A stretch of 64,000 nucleotides of DNA from Sisyra terminalis (GCA_958496175.1 OY292278.1:15872001-15936000); one strand, 5' to 3'; numbered from the stretch's first letter, positions 1 to 11,301 are shown. Numbers and translations are program-made. The notes: generated from the sequence alone by a model not told the origin.

Positions 1-240
1 GATGGTTCAAAGTATACTTTAATTTTGTACAGCTTACAATTAGTTTCAATTTACAAGTGTTACGTTTTTGTTTCCCCAATATTAAATAATATTGTCTTAG
101 CTAAGGTTTTTATTGTTACCTACATGAAAAATTCTGGAGAAAACAAAAAACTATATTCTTGTAGGAAGTTATAGTTTAGGGTTTTAACCAAAGATTAGCA
201 AACTTGTATGTCACTAGGTTAAATTACATAAGTCTGGAAC

Positions 241-1025
241 TCACATATTAAAATCAAAAGACAAATACTAAACCAACGATACGGACAATTACATAGACTT
301 TTCGGACCTAAATCGTCAGTTAATACAAAAAATAGACTCACCATTTATAAAACTTTACTACGACCTATCTGGGCTTACGGAGAAGAATTGTGGGGCTCTA
401 CAAAACCATCCAACATCCAAATTATCCAATCTTTCCAATCAGAAGTCCTTCGTCGAAACATCAATGGTGCTTATTATGTTAACAACCAAATCATACACAA
501 TGATCTCAACTTTCCTTTTGTCACTACCTTAGTCCAAGAACAATTCCAAAAATCCCACTCCAGGTTAGTTGACCATCCTAACATCTTAACCCTAATGGCC
601 AAATTCTTTCCTCTGAAACTCATCCAGACAACATGCCACGTAGGCTGAAACCAAGGTTCATAAATTACACAGGTGGCTACGTAAAAGATACGTGACGTAT
701 CCAGAAGAAATTCGTACAAATCTTCAGACTGATTCAATTTCAAAATTCTTCGTATGACGTCATTTTTTTTTTCTAATGGAGCAACCTGTGTAATTTGCAA
801 ACTTTCGGCTGAAACGACGTTGCTCTCGCGATCTACTAACAAATTTTTAGAGAGTCCCAACATTGGTTGGGCCCTCTCAACATGTTTCGAAAATACCACA
901 CCAGGGTCGGGTCGAACTACGGTTTTTACCTCAAGTGTGGTATATAAGCAACCAAAATTTGTTAGCACATAGCATAGTATATAAATTGTAAATATATAGA
1001 AGGCAATAAAGGATTAAAAAAAAAT
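241..1025 (+). mobile_element. 5'-truncated jockey-like LINE, 3' end only
   Basis: An open frame at 250-648 encodes the C-terminal part of a non-LTR retrotransposon ORF2; the segment YKTLLRPIWAYGEELWG and the following SFQSEVLRRN are typical of jockey-clade elements. The sequence is flanked by a 15-bp target-site duplication with one mismatch (226-240 and 1026-1040, ACATAAGTCTG..AAC) and ends in an A-rich tail at 1013-1024. The paralogous site in unit 2 (6764-6785) is uninterrupted, so the insertion is visible directly. A frameshift precedes the final PRRLKR-like segment, and a MITE splits that segment. It is a dead copy: RT and endonuclease domains are missing. The clade is inferred from the C-terminal segment only. 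Confidence 0.8.
652..806 (+). mobile_element. MITE family M, copy 1 (155 bp)
   Basis: This short non-coding element begins CAAGGTTC and ends in the inverse (CAAACTTTC), with terminal inverted repeats of about 25 bp containing TTACACAGGT. It is flanked by a perfect 9-bp duplication GGCTGAAAC (643-651 and 807-815). It sits inside the 3' end of the LINE, splitting its C-terminal codons. The 9-bp duplication suggests Mutator-type mobilisation (inference). Confidence 0.85.
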
Positions 1026-1263
1026 ACATAAGTCTGCAACAAATGAGAGCTGTTTAGATTTTTTTTTTGGAATAATTCTTTTGTTTTTGGGTGTGCTGAA
1101 TTGGAAAATGATTTTTATTTTGTAATAGAACGTCACGTTTTCTAACAATGGAAGGTGTCTATGTTAAACAAGATATAATCTTAAAAGATACAAGAACAAA
1201 ATATCATTCTGAAGTTATACTGCTTTAGCACTTAGCAGCATAAGGAAAAAAGGGTATAAGCCT

Positions 1264-1409
1264 CAAGGTTTCTACAATACACAGGTGGACACATGCGCCA
1301 CAAGACGTATCCTGAAGAAATAACTTCAGACTAATTCAAATTTTAAAATTCTTCGTATAACGTCATTTTTTTTTTCTAATGGGGCAACCTGTGTAATTGA
1401 TAAACCTTG
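1264..1409 (+). mobile_element. MITE family M, copy 2 (146 bp)
   Basis: It has the same inverted ends (CAAGGTTT...AAACCTTG) and the same interior (TTCGTAYRACGTCA then a T run) as copy 1. Flanks are TATAAGCCT (1255-1263) and TATAAGCTT (1410-1418), a 9-bp duplication with one mismatch. The corresponding site in unit 2 (6980-6990) is empty, so the element arrived after the segmental duplication or was lost from unit 2. Confidence 0.85.
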
Positions 1410-1452
1410 TATAAGCTTAGATCAGGCACGTCGGATTTTGAGAAGTTAGAAG

Positions 1453-2052
1453 GATATAAGCTTGGATTAGGAACGTCGAGATATTCCGAACTGTAGAGAA
1501 CTATTTTGAATAGGTACGTATTGTTCACTCGAATGCAATTTGTACGTAAACTTTGACATGCCAGAAATGAAGAAGCGATGGCTATTTGCAAATATGTATT
1601 TATATTATAATATTTAAAATTAAATTTTCGTCTCAAATTCATTTTAGCACACCCATAATCTGTCAACGTTGCATTTTCGATTTTGTTTTTAATTTAATTC
1701 ACGATATTTTTGTTAATTCAATTCTAATATGGTATAATTTTCTCTTTTGTGGCTAAATTTTTATTATGGACCGATTTAATCGTGAATTAAATTAAAATAA
1801 AGTCAAAAATGTAACGTTGCCAAATGGTGGGTGTGCTGAAATGGACTTGCCCAAAGTAGACTTTATTTAGAAAATTTAATTTTACATAATACAATATAAA
1901 TACATATTTGAAAATAACAATCGCTACTTTATTTCTGACATGTCAAAATTTACGTATAAATTGCATTCGAGTGAACAATACGTACAGGAATAATATCGAA
2001 ACCATTCAAAAACAGTTCTCAAATTTCGACGTTCCTGATCCAAGCTTATACC
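1453..2052. mobile_element. Palindromic element, family P1 (600 bp)
   Basis: Two arms of nearly 300 bp are inverted copies of each other, starting GATATAAGCTTGG and ending CCAAGCTTATACC. The arms include the blocks around 1515-1560 and 1930-1985 (CACTCGAATGCAATTTGTAC and its complement) and meet near 1760. A perfect 8-bp duplication GTTAGAAG flanks it (1445-1452 and 2053-2060). Unit 2 has the uninterrupted site at 7012-7034. No transposase is encoded. A second copy is at 41.25-42.17 kb. Confidence 0.85.
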
Positions 2053-2354
2053 GTTAGAAGAACTGTATAGAAATGTTTTCGAAATTATTCCTCAAGTCTT
2101 GTTTACTTGAAGGAAATTTACGTAAATTGTGACATTTAATGCCTAAGATTTTGTTTTCACTTCTTGAAGCTTTCACCCCCTAATCGTTTGCGAGCAACTT
2201 CCTGCTGTAGCGTCATGGCGTCATTTTATTAAAACTTAAAAAAAAGGTTTATTTGGTTTTTCACTTTCCAATCCCCATTTTTGGTGGTTTTATTTTTTAT
2301 TAATACCGACATAATTAAACGTTGTACCAGTTGTTCAGAATATATTGCTTTTTT

Positions 2355-2365
2355 ATTTTATTCTT
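2355..2365 (-). terminator. Polyadenylation signals of glycosyltransferase gene 1
   Basis: On the minus strand AATAAA-type signals lie about 100 bp past the stop codon of the 2462-3505 gene, in an A/T-rich 3' UTR. The same arrangement is seen at 8355-8365 for the paralog. Confidence 0.5.
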
Positions 2366-2461
2366 ATAGTTACACTATAACTACATACAAGAAACTACAA
2401 ATACAGAACGAATAGTAAAATTACCAAACCCTATCATATTATAATAGGTATAAAATAATCT

Positions 2462-3505
2462 TTAATCATCAGCATGTTCATAATCATGTTTATTATGTTT
2501 TTTTTTATAAGTTGCCATAGCCAATTTTAACATCATAATTTTTTGGGCATCAGACGGCACTTCGACTACGCCTAATAATTTGGTCAAATCCACTAACTCC
2601 TCGTTGTTATGAAAAATTTCCCATTTGATAAAATTGCTGATTAAACCTAATGATAGATTTGCTTTTGGAGCAACCATTCCTGTTAAAAAAACGTCTTCCA
2701 TAACAGTCAACGGTTCTTGATAGGCGAAATCGTATAATTTAGACAGCTTACGACCCGGAAAGAAGTAAAAGTGACCGCAAATGAAAAGTGGGTATTTTTT
2801 GGCAGGGTAATATTCCTCAGGGATGTAGTAATGGTTTTTAGGATCACGACTCGGTTCTGTTGTAGAGCACGACTCGCCGTAAATTGCTGGAGTATGTGAG
2901 GCAACGGTAAAGAGGATTTTTCGGAAGTTGTTAACGTGAACAAATGTATCATCGTCAATTTTGGCAATGAATTGCACTGAAGCGCAAAAATTCTTCAGCC
3001 AGTAGAGGGCGAACAGGGTTTTAAGTGATAGATTTTGATATGATTCGACCATGTCCAGTTGAATTAAGTCATCGTATCGATAAAATTCACCTTTAATGAT
3101 TGTATTTGCAAGGGCGTTTGTTGTTCTACCGACGAAGAAAATCACTTGAAAACCCTTCTTGGTCGCCCACGCCCCCCAACTATGTCGAATCGCGGTCCGT
3201 TTCTTAAAATTGTTAGGATGACTCATGATAACGATAACATTCTCAATCTGCAGCCCCTTACACAATTGTAAATTATTTAAAAGAAAATTTTTCGACATTA
3301 AATCCTTGGCGAAACGTGGACTCTTATTAGCTCTGACCTGCGTAGGACGAACATAATTTATTTCTTCACTTGTCTCTAAAATAAATCCAAATTAAGTTAA
3401 CTATAATGATAAGCTCATATATTATGGCTAAAAAAATAGAACATTAAACATACCTTTGATGGCACAGAAGGAAATGATAAAAAAAAGAAGAAAAATAGAT
3501 TTCAT
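2462..3505 (-). CDS. Beta-1,3-galactosyltransferase-like protein (GT31), paralog 1
   Basis: Two exons: 3505-3454 and 3375-2462, with a 78-bp intron (GTATGT...TTTTAG). The product is 321 aa. Residues 1-17 (MKSIFLLFFIISFCAIK) form a signal peptide or short anchor. GT31 hallmarks follow in order: RTAIRHSW near 78-84, VIFFVGR near 95-101, YQNLSLKTL, the metal-binding DDD at 158-160 in AKIDDDTFVHV, YPLFICG near 212-218, and MEDVFLTG with ED at 244-245. Members of this family use a UDP-sugar to build beta-1,3 linkages on glycans in the secretory pathway. The donor, probably UDP-Gal or UDP-GlcNAc, cannot be told from sequence. The usual cytosolic tail plus transmembrane stem is absent, so the enzyme may be soluble in the lumen or secreted. 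All expected motifs are intact. The start was chosen because the splice phase (1 nt left over) joins exactly and gives a signal sequence shared with the paralog. Confidence 0.9.
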
Positions 3506-4272
3506 TTTTATGGACAAAAAGGTCCTCCGTGTATTTGGAATTCCATTAAACTAAATCTCTAAAATTTGTAAATGACATATTTAGCGAAAGTAATACAATC
3601 AGCGCAATAAAAATAAATGTTTTAAAATCATAATTGCTATTAAGAAAAAGGTATCAATAAATTTCTAACAATAATTATAGTTTAATTATTTATTTACTGT
3701 GATTAAAATACCGATTAAAGCCATTAAAAACAATTATTCTTTAATTTCTCCAATTGAGTGGCGAGATCGTCCGATAAACTAAAAATAATTTATAAAATTA
3801 TTAAAACCATAAAAAATAAATGAAATTTAACGGAAATATTCAATATCGAAACAATATAATAGAAACAGAAATAAAATGCGACAATAAATAAAAGATTTAT
3901 TATTACTCAGTCGATCGTAGAATTGATGGTGATGACGGATCGATCAATTTGTAGTCGATAATTAATGGGGTGATTAATTAAGGGGCGAATAATGTCCCAA
4001 ATTATACTAAATTGGGCCACAATTTGGTCCAATAAAAATGTCACCTCACTAGATTACGTGTTTTGGATCAATCCTATTGAATGGTCCGTGTTGTTCATAT
4101 TACCCAATAGGGATGTTTTCACATATTTTTCCCTATGGAACAAGTTTAGTATGGTGGATTCCGCTTATGGGTAGGCATTTTTTCATGCAGGATGGTTCAA
4201 AGTATGCTTTAATTTTGAACAGCTTACAACAATTAGTTTCAACTTACAAGTGTTAAATCTTTATTTCCCCAA

Positions 4273-6625
4273 TTATACTAACATATAAAATTCTTACGTC
4301 TGTCTGTACATTTCGATTTTGAACCCAATTTTAAGGTAAATATTTGTTTCAAGAGGCCCTTATTCCAAATTTACCTTTTTTAATAATTTTTGTCTGCTGT
4401 GTGTCCTGATTTAACTAAAGAACGGATCAACCGAATTTAATGAAATTTGATAATAAGATATAACACAATTTCCCACTTACATTAGGCTACTTATCATCCC
4501 TTAAGAATAATAAATAAAGGTATTCCCTAGGAATGAAAACATAAATTTTTACTTTAGACTGGTGAGTTATATATCATTGGAAAGGTAATTAAAAGTTAGA
4601 AAACAATCAGTAAAATTCATTTTAGTTGAACTGATAAAAAGCACAGTAAATTGAAATATAAACGTTTATATATGTATATACTTGATGTAAATAACGTAAT
4701 GGCTTACGTATTTGACATTATAATGCTCCCTAATAAAAAGACGTGGATTCAAATCTTACAGTTTTTTTTTAAAAATTGTTATAAATAGACTCTTAGGATT
4801 GCTCAATAAGGAAATATTAACGAAAAAAGTAATAGTAGTAATAATAACAGTAATAAAACTTAAAATAAATACGTTTTTAAAACCGTGCGTACATAAAATT
4901 CTAAATTTATATAACCCCTCTGACTGATGAAATTTTAATATTCGATGTATTCCTTTTAAGAAGTAAACATCTGATAAGAATTTTTTTTTGAAAATTCCAA
5001 CCCTAAAAGAGTAAAAGGGGTGACTATGTTTGTATGAGAAAATGTTAAGTTAATCAACAATCAAAATTTAGAATTTAATAAGTATAATTAATAAATAAAT
5101 AAGTAATTAATTATAAGTTTCTGTTGTTGTTATATCATTTTAATAACAACGTTTAAATAACGTTATTTCACTAAATTAGTATGAAAGTTTATGTAATAGG
5201 TACTTATACCTAATACCAAAGAGGCGGTTTTTAATTTTTGTTTGCTTTTTAACAATCAAAATTTTTAAAATTTAATTTTTACGAACTAATGATTGTAACC
5301 AGGAGCAATTATATATTCTGCTGAAAAACATTAAGAGAGCAATTTTCTGTCATATATTTGATTATCAATTAAACTATAAAATCTTCCAAACTAACTTTTC
5401 TTCAGTGTTTAGAATAATTTGAAAACCAATTATTGTTATTGAAAATAAATAAAATATTCGAATTTACTTCCACGTTTTCTATCTATTTCTAACAATTTTG
5501 TATGTACAAATGTGCGAAATCGAATTGCTTTTTAGTCATGAAAATCAAAATAAAGTTCATAATTTTTTTCGTTTTACAAATCAATATAAGTGCATATTTG
5601 TGTCGATGAAATTTGGAAAGTGTTTTTATACGACGCAGATTTATAATACGAAAGGGTTTTTGATAATTCTTCCTCTAAAAGAGTGAAAAATGGTGGCACA
5701 GTTTGTACGGCGTAACATCTAATAAACAATCGAAATTTCAAATTTCAGTCATAGTATCGTTATAAACGAAACATAATTGTCCTTTATTATGAAGCAAAGT
5801 TGGTTTAATATTAGAAACAAAAACTCTGAATCTGCTTAAAAATTTAAACTCTCGATAGATATATCTGAAAATGATTAAGTTAAGTTTATAAGTGAGCATT
5901 AAGTTTTTGGCTTTCACATATTGTAAACCTGAAATTACAAAATACGTATTCACAAATACATTAGTGAGCGAATATCGAGTAGCGAGAAATTCGGCGAACT
6001 AAAAGAAAATGGTTTAATTATATAGTTGAAATTCAGATATTTTAATAATAAGTGCATAGGTACACAACGGATTATGGACGAACTAGGTTTCGTGCAATTG
6101 AACAAATTTTAATTTCACGGTAGTTTTGTACATTGCAGTGGTGTTATAGTTTTGAGAAAAAGGTTCATTCGGGAGTCGAGACAATGAAATGGAATTTCTA
6201 CTAATATTCTAAATATCTAGGCAAGTCTATTGATAAATGTTTACTGTTTTAAGTCATAATTAAGACCGACTTTATTGAACTTGACGATATTTTTTTATGT
6301 ATAAATGCTGATTGTTTATGGATTATTTGATTCACGGTAGGTAAACCTACCGTAGGTATACGCAATTGAACATACTCTCTTTAGATATTTATACATTTTT
6401 TTTGATAATTAATTGATCATTACATATAAATATTTTATTCTCAGCAGCAGTGTATTAAATGTGTCTTTTTAAAGTTGACAAAATAGTGTTTTTAAGTATG
6501 ATTATGTTTTTCGTAAAAGAAATAAGAAAAATAAAAATTTTCATATACCACTGAAAATGGCAAATTTGAATAGAAAACATAATATACACCTACGTTACGC
6601 AGACGTAGTCGCGGGGATCAGCTAG
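4273..6625 (+). mobile_element. Non-autonomous Helitron, family H, full-length copy (2353 bp)
   Basis: The 5' end TTATACTAACATATAAA resembles the insect Helitron start TCTATACTAATAT. The 3' end is a GC-rich stretch (ACGCAGACGTAGTCGCGGG) followed by CAGCTAG. Insertion is between host A (4272) and T (6626). The empty site is preserved in unit 1 (75-90, CCCCAATATTAAATAATA), which fixes both ends. There is no Rep/helicase ORF. A tRNA-like segment with a B-box match (GGATTCAAATC) lies at 4697-4760. Other copies are at 18.3, 24.9, 29.1-30.7 and 45.2-46.8 kb. No gene lies in this stretch. Confidence 0.85.
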
Positions 6626-7034
6626 TGTAAAATAATATTGTTTCAGATAAGGTTTTTAATGTTACATTAAAAATTCTAGAGATAAAAGAACATTATATAC
6701 TTTTAAGAAAATTATAGTTAAAGGTTTTAACCAAAGATTAGCAAACTTGTATGTTTCTAGGTTAAATTACATAAGTATGGAAAAATTGAGAGCTGTTTTT
6801 TTTTTGAGTAATTCTTTTGTTTTTCGGTGTGCTGAATTGGAAAATGATTTTTATTTTGTAATAGAACGTCACGTTTTCTAACAATGGAAGGTACCTATGT
6901 TAAACATGATATATTCTTAAAAGATACATGAAAATTTTTTTTTTGAAGTTATACTTCTTTAGCAGCATTAAGAAAATGGGTATAAGCTTAGATCAGGCAC
7001 GTCGGATTTTGAGAAGTAAGAAAAATTGTATAGA

Positions 7035-7437
7035 AATCGATAAATTGGTTGGGTCCATATTTTACATAATTTTATTTATTTTTACTAGGATAGTGGACAT
7101 GAAAGGATGTAGATTCATGTACTAAACATTCATTTTGCGACACGTTTCGGTCTTTTATTATAGACCTTCACCAGGCTTCTAAAATCTAAAAATCTAGTAA
7201 GTAATGTATGTGTGCGATAAAGAAATTTTTTTTTCGATGTTATTGTGATGTATATTGTGTACTTCATATTAAGGTAATTTAACAATTAGTAATGTTTGAA
7301 GGATTCTGTAATACATGTGTTTGTATGATTTTAGAAGCCTGATGAAGGTCTAATAAAAGATCGAAACATGTCACAAAATTAATAATTAGTACCTGAATTT
7401 ATATCCTTTCATGTCCACTATCCTACTAAAAATAAAT
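7035..7437. mobile_element. Palindromic retroelement-like unit with two hammerhead-like motifs (403 bp)
   Basis: Two inverted arms carry the same hairpin motif in opposite orientation, at 7136-7174 (minus strand) and 7339-7372 (plus strand: CTGATGA, A, stem GGTCT/AGATC, GAAAC, AT, GTC). A 13-bp duplication AAAATTGTATAGA flanks the element (7022-7034 and 7438-7450). The paralogous site in unit 1 (2058-2075) has no insertion. Variable, longer duplications are typical of target-primed retroelements rather than cut-and-paste transposons. Penelope-like elements are known to carry hammerhead ribozymes in their terminal repeats, so a Penelope relative is plausible (inference). No protein is encoded. 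Confidence 0.7.
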
Positions 7438-8354
7438 AAAATTGTATAGACATGTTTCGAAATTATTCCGCAAGTCTTATTGGCTCGAGGGCAATTTACG
7501 TAAATGTTGACATTTAATGCCAATGATTATTTTTAAATATTTAAATTGTAATATTTGCTAATAAGATCTTTCCCTTTTATTGATTTAACAGCTCAAGTCC
7601 CTTCTAGCACCCTCAATTCTGGCAACGTTCCATTTTTGACTTGGTTTTTAATTTATTTCGATTATGATGGCTTATTAAATGATAATAGGCTTTTGTTATT
7701 ATAATATATCTTTTATCATTCAAAGTCCTTACCTGTCCTTTTTGGAAATTTGAAATGATATTGCAGGTGTCCCTGGGTGTCCCCGCACAATGGACCAAAA
7801 TTTTTTCGCATTAATTCACATGCTGGGGATTTTTTATAATTTGTTGATAAAATATGGCCTTATAAAGAAAAACCACTCCTTGAAAAAGACAAATTTTAGT
7901 GCTTATTTGTAGAATGCTTTTTCACCAGTTTAACTTCCCATTTTTAATTTCCCAAGGATATAGCCCATAAATGCAAAATTATTTTTTAAGCATTACCGTT
8001 AAAGATGATTCTGTCTAAAGCACTCAGCACAATTTCAACGGCAAAAATCATCCCTTATTTCCTTTTAATGCACTTGAAAATTGTCCTTTTCGTAACTTTG
8101 TAATGATATTGTTGGTAATTTATTTACTTTGCACTTAGGCCAAATATATTTCCACATTACAATTCACTTAAGAGTCTTATTTTTAAACCGTTGAAAAAAT
8201 TAATCCTTATAAGAAAATAATGGAAACATGTGCTAGTAACCTATTCAATCGACTTGACTGCGTTTTTAAGTACTACTACATTTTCATTGGTTTTATTTTT
8301 TATTAATACCGACATAATTAAACGTTGTACCAATTGTTAGGAATATAATGTTTT

Positions 8355-8365
8355 TTTATTTTATT
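8355..8365 (-). terminator. Polyadenylation signals of glycosyltransferase gene 2
   Basis: Two overlapping AATAAA hexamers on the minus strand lie 85-95 bp downstream of the stop codon of the 8450-9488 gene, at the same relative position as in the paralog. Confidence 0.5.
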
Positions 8366-8449
8366 CTCATATTTACAGTATAACTACAAATACAGAAGGA
8401 ACAATAAAATTACGAAATCCTACCATCATAATAGGTATAAAAATAATGT

Positions 8450-9488
8450 CTAATAATCAGTATAAGCATTTTTATTATATTTTTTCTTTTGAGTTGCAAA
8501 AGCCAATTTTTTCAACATAATTTTTTGGGCGTCAGGCTTCACTTCTAATACGGCTAATATTTGGGTCAAATCCACTAACTCTTCATGGTTTTTAAAAAAG
8601 TCCCAATTGACAAAACGGCTGATTAAACCTAATCTTAGCTTTGCTTTGGGAGCAACCATTCCTGTTAAAAAAACGTCTTCCATAACAGTTAACGGTTCTT
8701 GATAGGCGACATCGTATAATTTGGATAGTATAGAACCTGGAAAGAAGTAAAAGCGGCCGCAAATGAAAAGAGGGTAGTCATCGGCAGGGTAATATTCCTT
8801 CGGGATGTAGTAATGGCTTTCAGGGTCCCGAGTCGGTTCTGTGGTAGAGCACGACTGGCCGTAAACTGCTGGAACATGTGAGATAATGGCTATGAGGAAT
8901 TTTCGGAAGTTGTTAACGTGAACGAATGTATCATCGTCAATTTTGGCAATGAATTGTATTGGAACGCAATAACTCTTCAGCCAGTAGAGGGCGGACAGGG
9001 TTTTAAGTGTTAGATTTTGATATGACTCGGCAACGTCCAGTTGAATTAAGTCATGGTATCGAGAATATTCTTTTTCAATTAATGTATTTTCAAGGTCGTT
9101 TGTTGTTCTACCGACGAAGAAAATCACTTGAAAACCCTTCTTGGTCGCCCACGCCCCCCAAGTATGTCGAATCGCATGCCGTTTCTTAAAATTGCGAGGA
9201 TGACTCATGATAACGATAACATTTTCAATGTGCGGCCACTTGCACAATTGTAAATTATTTAAAAGGAAAGTCTTCGACATTAAATTCTTGGCGAGATGTG
9301 GACTTTTATTAACACTGACCGCCAAAGGACGAACATATTTTATTTTTTCACTTGTCTCTAAAATAAATCCAAATTAAGTTAACTATAATGATAAGCTCAT
9401 ATATTATGGCAAAAAAAAATAGAACATTAAACATACCTTTGATGGCACAGAAGGAAATGATAAAAAAAAGAAGAAAAATAGATTTCAT
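8450..9488 (-). CDS. Beta-1,3-galactosyltransferase-like protein (GT31), paralog 2
   Basis: Two exons: 9488-9437 and 9357-8450, with a 79-bp intron. The product is 319 aa. The exon-intron structure, signal-like N-terminus and all GT31 motifs match paralog 1: RHAIRHTW, VIFFVGRT, YQNLTLKTL, the metal-binding DDD in AKIDDDTFVHV, YPLFICGRFYFF and MEDVFLTG. The two proteins differ mainly in the segments after the VGRT motif, around the YP motif and in the last 70 residues, so both appear to be under constraint rather than one decaying. The role is transfer of a sugar from a UDP donor to a glycan in the secretory pathway (family knowledge); the acceptor is unknown. It lies about 6 kb from paralog 1 in the same orientation as a result of tandem duplication. 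As in paralog 1, no classical transmembrane stem is present. Confidence 0.9.
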
Positions 9489-9892
9489 TTTTATGGAGTA
9501 AAAGGTCCTCATTGTATTCGGAATTCAACTAAACTAAATATTTATTTTTTGTATATGACAAATTTAGCGAAAGTAATACACAATCAGCACAAAAAAAAAA
9601 TAAATGTAGTAAAACAATAATTGCTATTAAGGAAAAGGTATCAATCAATTTTTAACAATAATCATAGTTTAATTATTTATTTATTGTGGTTAAAATACCG
9701 ATAAAAGCCATTAAAAACAATTATTCGTCAATTTCTCAAAATGACTGGCGAGTTCGTTTAATAACCTAATTAATTCATAAAATATTAAGCATAAAAAAAT
9801 TGTATTTTTTTTAATTTAACCCATTTTTCAAAGTCGATCGCGCATAAAGAACAAAAATTATTGTCGATCATACCAGTATTAAGTATGCCCAC

Positions 9893-10897
9893 TAGGGTGA
9901 TTTTTTTTTGGTCCCATCGTGAAATTTTGTTGGAAATACCAAAAAAAATTCCCTGAAAGTTTGAGCCTCTAATATTAATTTTAAGTTCTCGACCAAGACG
10001 TGTAAAGAATTCCCATTGAAAATACACGGAAACACTGATTTTTATTTTTAAATTTCTATATCTCAGCGGCATTTCATGGGATCGCTTTTACCGAAGATGG
10101 TTTTTTCTCAGAATTAAACGCTCTACAAAAGTGTCCATTGCGACAAAGTCGTAACTCACACCGGTGAGGTAGTACGGGCCACTGAACCAGATTTTTCCAT
10201 AAAATTCGCGTTTTTTTTTGCATTTATCTCGTAAATAACAAGAGCTACGGAAAAATTACAAATGAAAAACTTGTAGAAAATTTGATTTCTTACAAAAAAG
10301 TTCCTGTAGACCAAATCGCTAAGATCAATATTAAACGAGATATTAAGTTTATATCAATATATTTTTTTTATATCAATTTATAAATTTAAATCAATGATCG
10401 GCAAAAATTTCACAGAAAAATCAATTCAAGACTTAATATCTCGTTTAATATTGATGTTCACGATTTGGTCTACAATTTCCTACTTTTTTGTAGGAAATCA
10501 AATTCTCTACAAGTTTTTTATTTATAATTTTTCCGTAGCTCTTGTTATTTACGAGATAAATGCAAAAAAAAACGCGAATTTTATAGAAAAATCAGGTTCA
10601 GTGCCCGTACTACCTCACCGGTGTGAGTTACGACTTTGTCGCAATGGGCACTTTTGTAGAGCGTTTAATTCTGAGAAAAAACCATCTTCGGTAAAAGCGA
10701 TCCCATGAAATGCCGCTGAGAAATTTAAAAATAAAAAATCCGAATTTCCGTGTATTTTCATTGGGAAATCTTTACACGTCTTGGTCGAGGACTTAAAATT
10801 AATATTAAGGGCTCAAACTTTCAGGGAATTTTCTTTTTTTGGTATTTCCAACAAAATTTCATGATGGGACCAAAAAAAGTCAAAAAAAATCACCCTA
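9893..10897. mobile_element. Palindromic element, family P2 (1005 bp)
   Basis: Two arms of nearly 500 bp meet near 10.37 kb. The ends are TAGGGTGATTTTTTTTTGG and its complement ending TCACCCTA. A perfect 8-bp duplication ATGCCCAC flanks it (9885-9892 and 10898-10905). Open frames inside (10394-10708, 10750-11019 and opposite strand) are simply the two arms read through and are not genes. It shares the internal motif TAAGGGCTCAAACTTTC with family P4, pointing to common ancestry. A deleted relative is at 26.67 kb. Confidence 0.85.
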
Positions 10898-10905
10898 ATG
10901 CCCAC

Positions 10906-11160
10906 CCATTTAGAATATGTCTTAATGCAGAAATTGATGCATGCCTTTTCACCGGTTTTTTCAGCGAAAAAAACCATCCCTTATATCCTTTTTATGCACT
11001 TGAAAACTATACTTTTTGAAACTTTGGAATGATATTGGTGGTATCCTTTTGCCCACAGGACAAATATATTTCCACATTACAATTCAAGTAAGAGTCTTAT
11101 TTTTTAAAGCGTTGAAAGCATTAACTCTTATAAGGAAATGCCATTCTTGTAATTATTAGT
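10906..11160. repeat. Fragment of a third duplication unit
   Basis: 10965-11155 aligns with 8040-8220 of unit 2, sharing ATCCCTTAT, ATGCACTTGAAAA, GGAATGATATTG-like sequence and CAAATATATTTCCACATTAC. No third glycosyltransferase gene follows, so the unit is truncated or its gene has been deleted. Confidence 0.6.
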
Positions 11161-11301
11161 TTTTTTTTTTTAATTTTCGAAGTTAGGCAACCACCTATTC
11201 ATCCAGAAATTGGGATGCGGATTAAAGTACCTTGTTTACAAATTAATATAAATTGGAAACGCATAATTTGTTTTATTAATTTAAATCAATGTTTTTTACA
11301 G

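Larger units (their letters stand above)
1..4190. repeat. Segmental duplication, unit 1
   Basis: This unit is paralogous to 4191-9790. Both open with the same sequence (GATGGTTCAAAGTAT at 1 and at 4191), share the blocks 180-240/6720-6785, 1040-1195/6785-6925 and 2285-2460/8290-8450, and each contains one minus-strand glycosyltransferase gene with the same exon structure. Similarity fades after about 3760 (9760 in unit 2). Length differences come from mobile elements present in only one unit. The unit may begin before the window. Non-gene sequence outside the listed elements shows no coding signal. Confidence 0.85.
4191..9790. repeat. Segmental duplication, unit 2
   Basis: This is the second copy of the unit at 1-4190, head to tail with it. 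It starts with the same sequence as position 1 and ends near 9790, where a 1-kb palindromic element follows. It is longer than unit 1 because it contains the Helitron at 4273-6625 and the 403-bp element at 7035-7437. It lacks the LINE, MITE and P1 insertions of unit 1. Confidence 0.85.

Noticed and set aside
3992..4174. 60-codon plus-strand frame between the two duplication units
   Set aside because: No counterpart is kept in unit 2 and no motif or promoter supports it.
9785..11019. Four open frames of 89-104 codons on both strands
   Set aside because: They are mirror readings of the two arms of a palindromic transposable element.
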